From the NCBI RefSeq assembly GCF_020539865.1, contig NZ_JAJBQV010000002.1, forward strand, positions 62,001 through 126,000: 64,000 bases of DNA, read 5' to 3'. Below are positions 62,001 through 64,000 of the stretch, piece by piece. A model generated the notes under the pieces. The model was not told the origin of the DNA and ran no database searches. It saw only the letters and a program-made list of their open reading frames with translations. Within the stretch, counting starts at the first letter, position 1; every line of letters begins with the position of its first letter. A program made the position numbers and the translations under genes. The stretch is from Megasphaera elsdenii. GTDB taxonomy: Bacteria > Bacillota > Negativicutes > Veillonellales > Megasphaeraceae.

Positions 62001-62682
62001 GGGCATCTTCTTCGAGGATGCGGCGGACGGCATCTTTAATCGGACCGGCCCAGACCATATCGTCAATGACAGCCTCTGGCGCCACATCATAAGCCCGGGT
62101 AGCTTCTTTCAACCAATATTCCGGCCAGGCCAAACTACGGGCATAAGTATACATGCGGCTCACCGTATCCATGAGGACGTCATCGCCGCGGTCGCTGCCA
62201 AACATATCGGCCAGCGGATAGAGGACAGCTGCCTTTTCATCGTCTTCATAGTAGGATAAGAAGACATCCTCCAGGACTTGGCGCCGCAAAAGATTCAATT
62301 CTTCTTCGCCGGCAATGGAAAAAGCCGGATCCAAGTCGATAGTATAAAAATACTTACGAATGACATGCTGACAAAAAGCATGGAGCGTCGAAATCTGGGC
62401 CGATGGCAATAAGGCCAGCTGCCGTTCGACGCGGGGATCCTTCGTTTCCGACAAGGCCTTCATCAAGGCCGTCCCGATGCGGTCACGCATTTCGGCAGCA
62501 GCAGCCTTGGTAAAGGTGACGACCAATAATTCTGTAATATCAACGGGATATTCCTTGTCCAGGAGGCGGCGGATGATGCGTTCCACCAAAACAGCCGTCT
62601 TCCCGGAACCAGCTGCCGCCGACAGGAGCAGCGTCTGCCCCCGGCTATCGATGGCTGCCTGCTGCTCGTTAGTCCATGCCAT
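59047..62682 (-). CDS. addA: ATP-dependent helicase/nuclease subunit A (AddA/RexA)
   Basis: AddA is the UvrD-type motor and nuclease of the AddAB complex, which processes double-strand breaks for RecA. The 1211-residue protein has Walker A LLSAAAGSGKTAVLVERI, VFIDEYQDTN (Walker B), SIYRFRLADPTLF, the late helicase motif VMSIHKSKGLEFPVVF, and a C-terminal PD-(D/E)XK nuclease with VIDCLFREDDAWILVDYKSD. ATG 62682 is selected for the AAGGAG site 9 bases before it; it overlaps addB by 14 bases. Confidence 0.96.
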   Translation of the reverse strand: MAWTNEQQAAIDSRGQTLLLSAAAGSGKTAVLVERIIRRLLDKEYPVDITELLVVTFTKAAAAEMRDRIGTALMKALSETKDPRVERQLALLPSAQISTLHAFCQHVIRKYFYTIDLDPAFSIAGEEELNLLRRQVLEDVFLSYYEDDEKAAVLYPLADMFGSDRGDDVLMDTVSRMYTYARSLAWPEYWLKEATRAYDVAPEAVIDDMVWAGPIKDAVRRILEEDARLYEGILYHLRQREAFGPVCDTFVAEQAALRQAAQAQSWNDLSRFVRAIDFPRLKALRKLSDDDKAVWERCKKVRDEVKKDVTKTLQPVYFSATPEEWLDGMRAMKPVMEGLVTLTLDFAKAYGAAKKEKGWIDFSDLEHFCLQILLVPEASPGQAVPSAAAEELRSQYEEVFIDEYQDTNGVQELITRLVSSEDNRFMVGDIKQSIYRFRLADPTLFLDKYQSFSRDEKAVQRCIDLGRNFRSVPVILDAVNAVFSRAMTADAAGMDYGEREKLYAGRPAPDDERWIGGPVEVDIVPTPSDEEDDDGSTAFEKECRFIAGRIGELMASGRMAARKDGTLEPLSYRHIVILLRSMAGKANVLIQALQEGGIPSYAEQSGGYFAAVEVQVMLALLRCIDNPEQDLAMAAVLRSPLVGLDETALAGVRLAGDGTLWQNLPAFAASLPDGVDEKEDLQQFMDNFDLWRTYSRRHGVAELLQRLYDDTAYVDFVGAMPGGDVRQANLKALYDRARQYEEAGFRGLFRYLQLMDKMKEDGLDLAPAKVVSEKEDVVRIMSIHKSKGLEFPVVFVADLGKAFNRRDTQDQILFHNRLGIGLKQYDPEWRMSYPTLIWSGIAAQLRWEGTAEEERILYVAMTRARDQLILTGHSSHIDRDWQRWTSRLNPAQAKSYFDWVMPAALAPFGGKADADYARPGAAWQDTVWQVRIAYATAAAAVEEGVCASEPRLENLRRGDLTGTPVPAWLDEQLSWQYAYPQAVRTAAKFSVSEVKRRYQELHSEALQEEADLSVPAAAVISSAPGEEDAFASLPSWLAGEEEAVSGAQRGTALHKALQYITPAADQTTGTLRREIDAFVRQGLLSQDEVKLVSVPVLAAFCQSNLGRRMAMSPELHREYPFTVLLSGGEPLPEIEAGEQVLIQGVIDCLFREDDAWILVDYKSDRLERADAFRRRYAVQLALYKRAVEQITHWPVKEMYIYSLHLQKEIRL

Positions 62683-64000
62683 GCTCGTCATCTCCTTCAT
62701 CAAACATCGTTCGTATCATCGTGTCTTTATCTTCCCTGCCAGCAGCGTCATAAGTATTGCCGGAAACAGCGACATCGAACCGGCAGACTGGCCGGTACGG
62801 ACAATAGCTGCACGGCGCCTGATGGCCCATGAGGATAGGATGGATAGAAATATCACCGTCGCCAATATGGCCGGCAATATGGCGTATCTGCCGAGCCGCC
62901 CAGTCGAGCAGGTGGCTCCATCCCGCTTCATTATAAAGCGTATGGGACGAATCGCTTAGGGTCCCGTCTTTTTTCAGCCGCAAGTTGAGAAAATCGGAAA
63001 AGCCTTGCATCGACGTATCCAGCTGCTGCATGACCTGGCCATCATCGAGGTAGAAACCAGTCAGCTTCCCTTTGGCATCGTAGAGTTTCTTCTTGTCTTC
63101 ATCACTGACGCGGTATTCCAGAGACACCTTATCATTTCGGACGTAACAGTATAGGACGGCAGCCGGAATGGCATCCCAGCCAATATTGAGCAGGGCTACG
63201 AACATATACGTCAAAAGCTGCAGTTCCAAGCCCGTGAAAATCTGACTGATATCGAGCTGTTTCCGACCGGACTTATAGTCGATGATGACGACGTATTTAT
63301 GGTCCCCTTGGCGCAGCGTATCGATACGGTCGATCTGGCCGGTAACGACGACGTGCAGCCCATTTTTCAAGGTGAACCGCAGCGCTTCCCAAGGACTACC
63401 CGGACGGCCGAAGGATTTTTCCAGCCCTTCCATATGGAAATCGGAAACGGCACTGAAGGCGCTGAGACGGCGCACGGTCCGGGTCAGGGTCTGGATGAGG
63501 CGTTCCTTGATCTGGGCAAAATAGGCATTGGACATGAGAATATCGTGCTGGACTTGCGGCACCAGTTCATCTGTCGCCTGGCGGCAGATAGCCGGGACGT
63601 CCGCATCGGAAATATCATGCCATTGTTTCTTTTCTCGTAATAACCGTTCCCCGATGATGCGCAGAGCACCGTGGACCAGCATGCCTAAGTCCGGCGCGGC
63701 AAACTGATAGCGCGGCCGTTCTTCCAACCCGAGGCCATAGCGGGAAAAATAAGCGAAAGGACAACTGCGGTACTGCTCAAACTTAGTGACCGATCCGCGC
63801 AGCGTCCCGTCAGGCGCAAATAGTCGACGTACTAGCGGCTCCGGCAGGGTAACAGGCAGATTCGTATGGAACAAGCCCTGTACAGCACGCACCGCCTGAT
63901 GGCGCCAGCCATGCTGCCAGGCCCAGTCATAGAAGGCCCACCAGATGTCCCCGACGGCTTCGCCAGCCGCAGCTGGCCGCAAATGGCCAGGCAGATAATC
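62669..64000 (-). CDS. addB: ATP-dependent helicase/nuclease subunit B (AddB), partial
   Basis: Only the C-terminal part, about 443 residues, is inside the window; the frame stays open to the right edge. It has the nuclease domain motifs VTGQIDRIDTL and VVIIDYKSGRKQ, and the iron-sulfur cysteines expected of AddB: one in YRSCPFAYFSRYGLGLE and three in CSYCPYRPVC near the C-terminus. It lies upstream of and overlaps addA, so the two form an operon. Confidence 0.94.
   Translation of the reverse strand, partial: DYLPGHLRPAAAGEAVGDIWWAFYDWAWQHGWRHQAVRAVQGLFHTNLPVTLPEPLVRRLFAPDGTLRGSVTKFEQYRSCPFAYFSRYGLGLEERPRYQFAAPDLGMLVHGALRIIGERLLREKKQWHDISDADVPAICRQATDELVPQVQHDILMSNAYFAQIKERLIQTLTRTVRRLSAFSAVSDFHMEGLEKSFGRPGSPWEALRFTLKNGLHVVVTGQIDRIDTLRQGDHKYVVIIDYKSGRKQLDISQIFTGLELQLLTYMFVALLNIGWDAIPAAVLYCYVRNDKVSLEYRVSDEDKKKLYDAKGKLTGFYLDDGQVMQQLDTSMQGFSDFLNLRLKKDGTLSDSSHTLYNEAGWSHLLDWAARQIRHIAGHIGDGDISIHPILMGHQAPCSYCPYRPVCRFDVAVSGNTYDAAGREDKDTMIRTMFDEGDDEHGMD

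Noticed and set aside
1..64000. tRNA, rRNA, prophage, insertion-sequence transposase or defence-system genes
   Set aside because: None could be recognised on either strand; the window looks like ordinary chromosomal backbone with a metabolic island at 31.7-45.4 kb.

Overview
The window looks like chromosomal DNA from a diderm, anaerobic member of the Firmicutes (class Negativicutes), most likely Megasphaera or a close Veillonellaceae relative. An outer-membrane autotransporter-type beta-barrel and a (broken) RND efflux pump point to an outer membrane. The T-box leader, AddAB recombination nuclease, two-subunit iron-sulfur L-serine dehydratase, single-chain pyruvate:ferredoxin oxidoreductase and superoxide reductase fit an anaerobic low-GC-lineage fermenter. 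The genus is inferred from gene content; no database search was possible.

Layout, left to right. 1-6264: trpEGDCFBA operon on the minus strand behind a tryptophan-specific T-box. 6424-9248: HAAAP-family amino-acid permease divergent from a LysR regulator. 9446-17221: pyruvate:ferredoxin oxidoreductase, a small hypothetical protein, glutathione peroxidase, superoxide reductase, an outer-membrane barrel and an MBL-fold hydrolase. 17298-22757: glmU-prs-pth, a secreted 3D-domain protein and a ClC antiporter. 22979-27224: RND adaptor and pump genes broken by three frameshifts. 27326-31631: M20 amidohydrolase, AEC transporter, and amtB-glnK behind a leader with two tandem terminator-like hairpins.

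31704-45434 is the most unusual region. Two LysR regulators each face an operon. Together these encode three YdiB-like quinate/shikimate dehydrogenases, a type I dehydroquinate dehydratase, two large FMN/4Fe-4S/FAD enoate-reductase-type enzymes, a xylose-isomerase-like TIM barrel protein and two MFS transporters, one of them YdiN-like. It reads as an anaerobic pathway for quinate/shikimate (hydroaromatic) use in which the ring double bond may serve as electron acceptor.

45676-53550 is the biosynthetic aro operon (aroF-tyrA-aroB-aroA-aroC-pheA-aroE-aroK), with almost every gene overlapping or abutting the next. Upstream of aroF lie a strong promoter, a 55-codon leader peptide packed with Phe, Tyr and Trp codons, and an intrinsic terminator: a ribosome-mediated attenuator. 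The organism therefore appears to control tryptophan synthesis by T-box and common aromatic synthesis by leader-peptide attenuation.

53654-64000: polysaccharide deacetylase, YqeC-like protein, an orphan FAD subunit of the xanthine-dehydrogenase family, a SUFU-domain protein behind a structured leader or small RNA, a 57-residue small protein, L-serine dehydratase (sdaAB-sdaAA) and addB-addA, with addB running off the right edge. No tRNA, rRNA, CRISPR array, prophage or transposase gene was seen. Many intrinsic terminators share a core beyond simple base-pairing, and several carry a common repeated tail.
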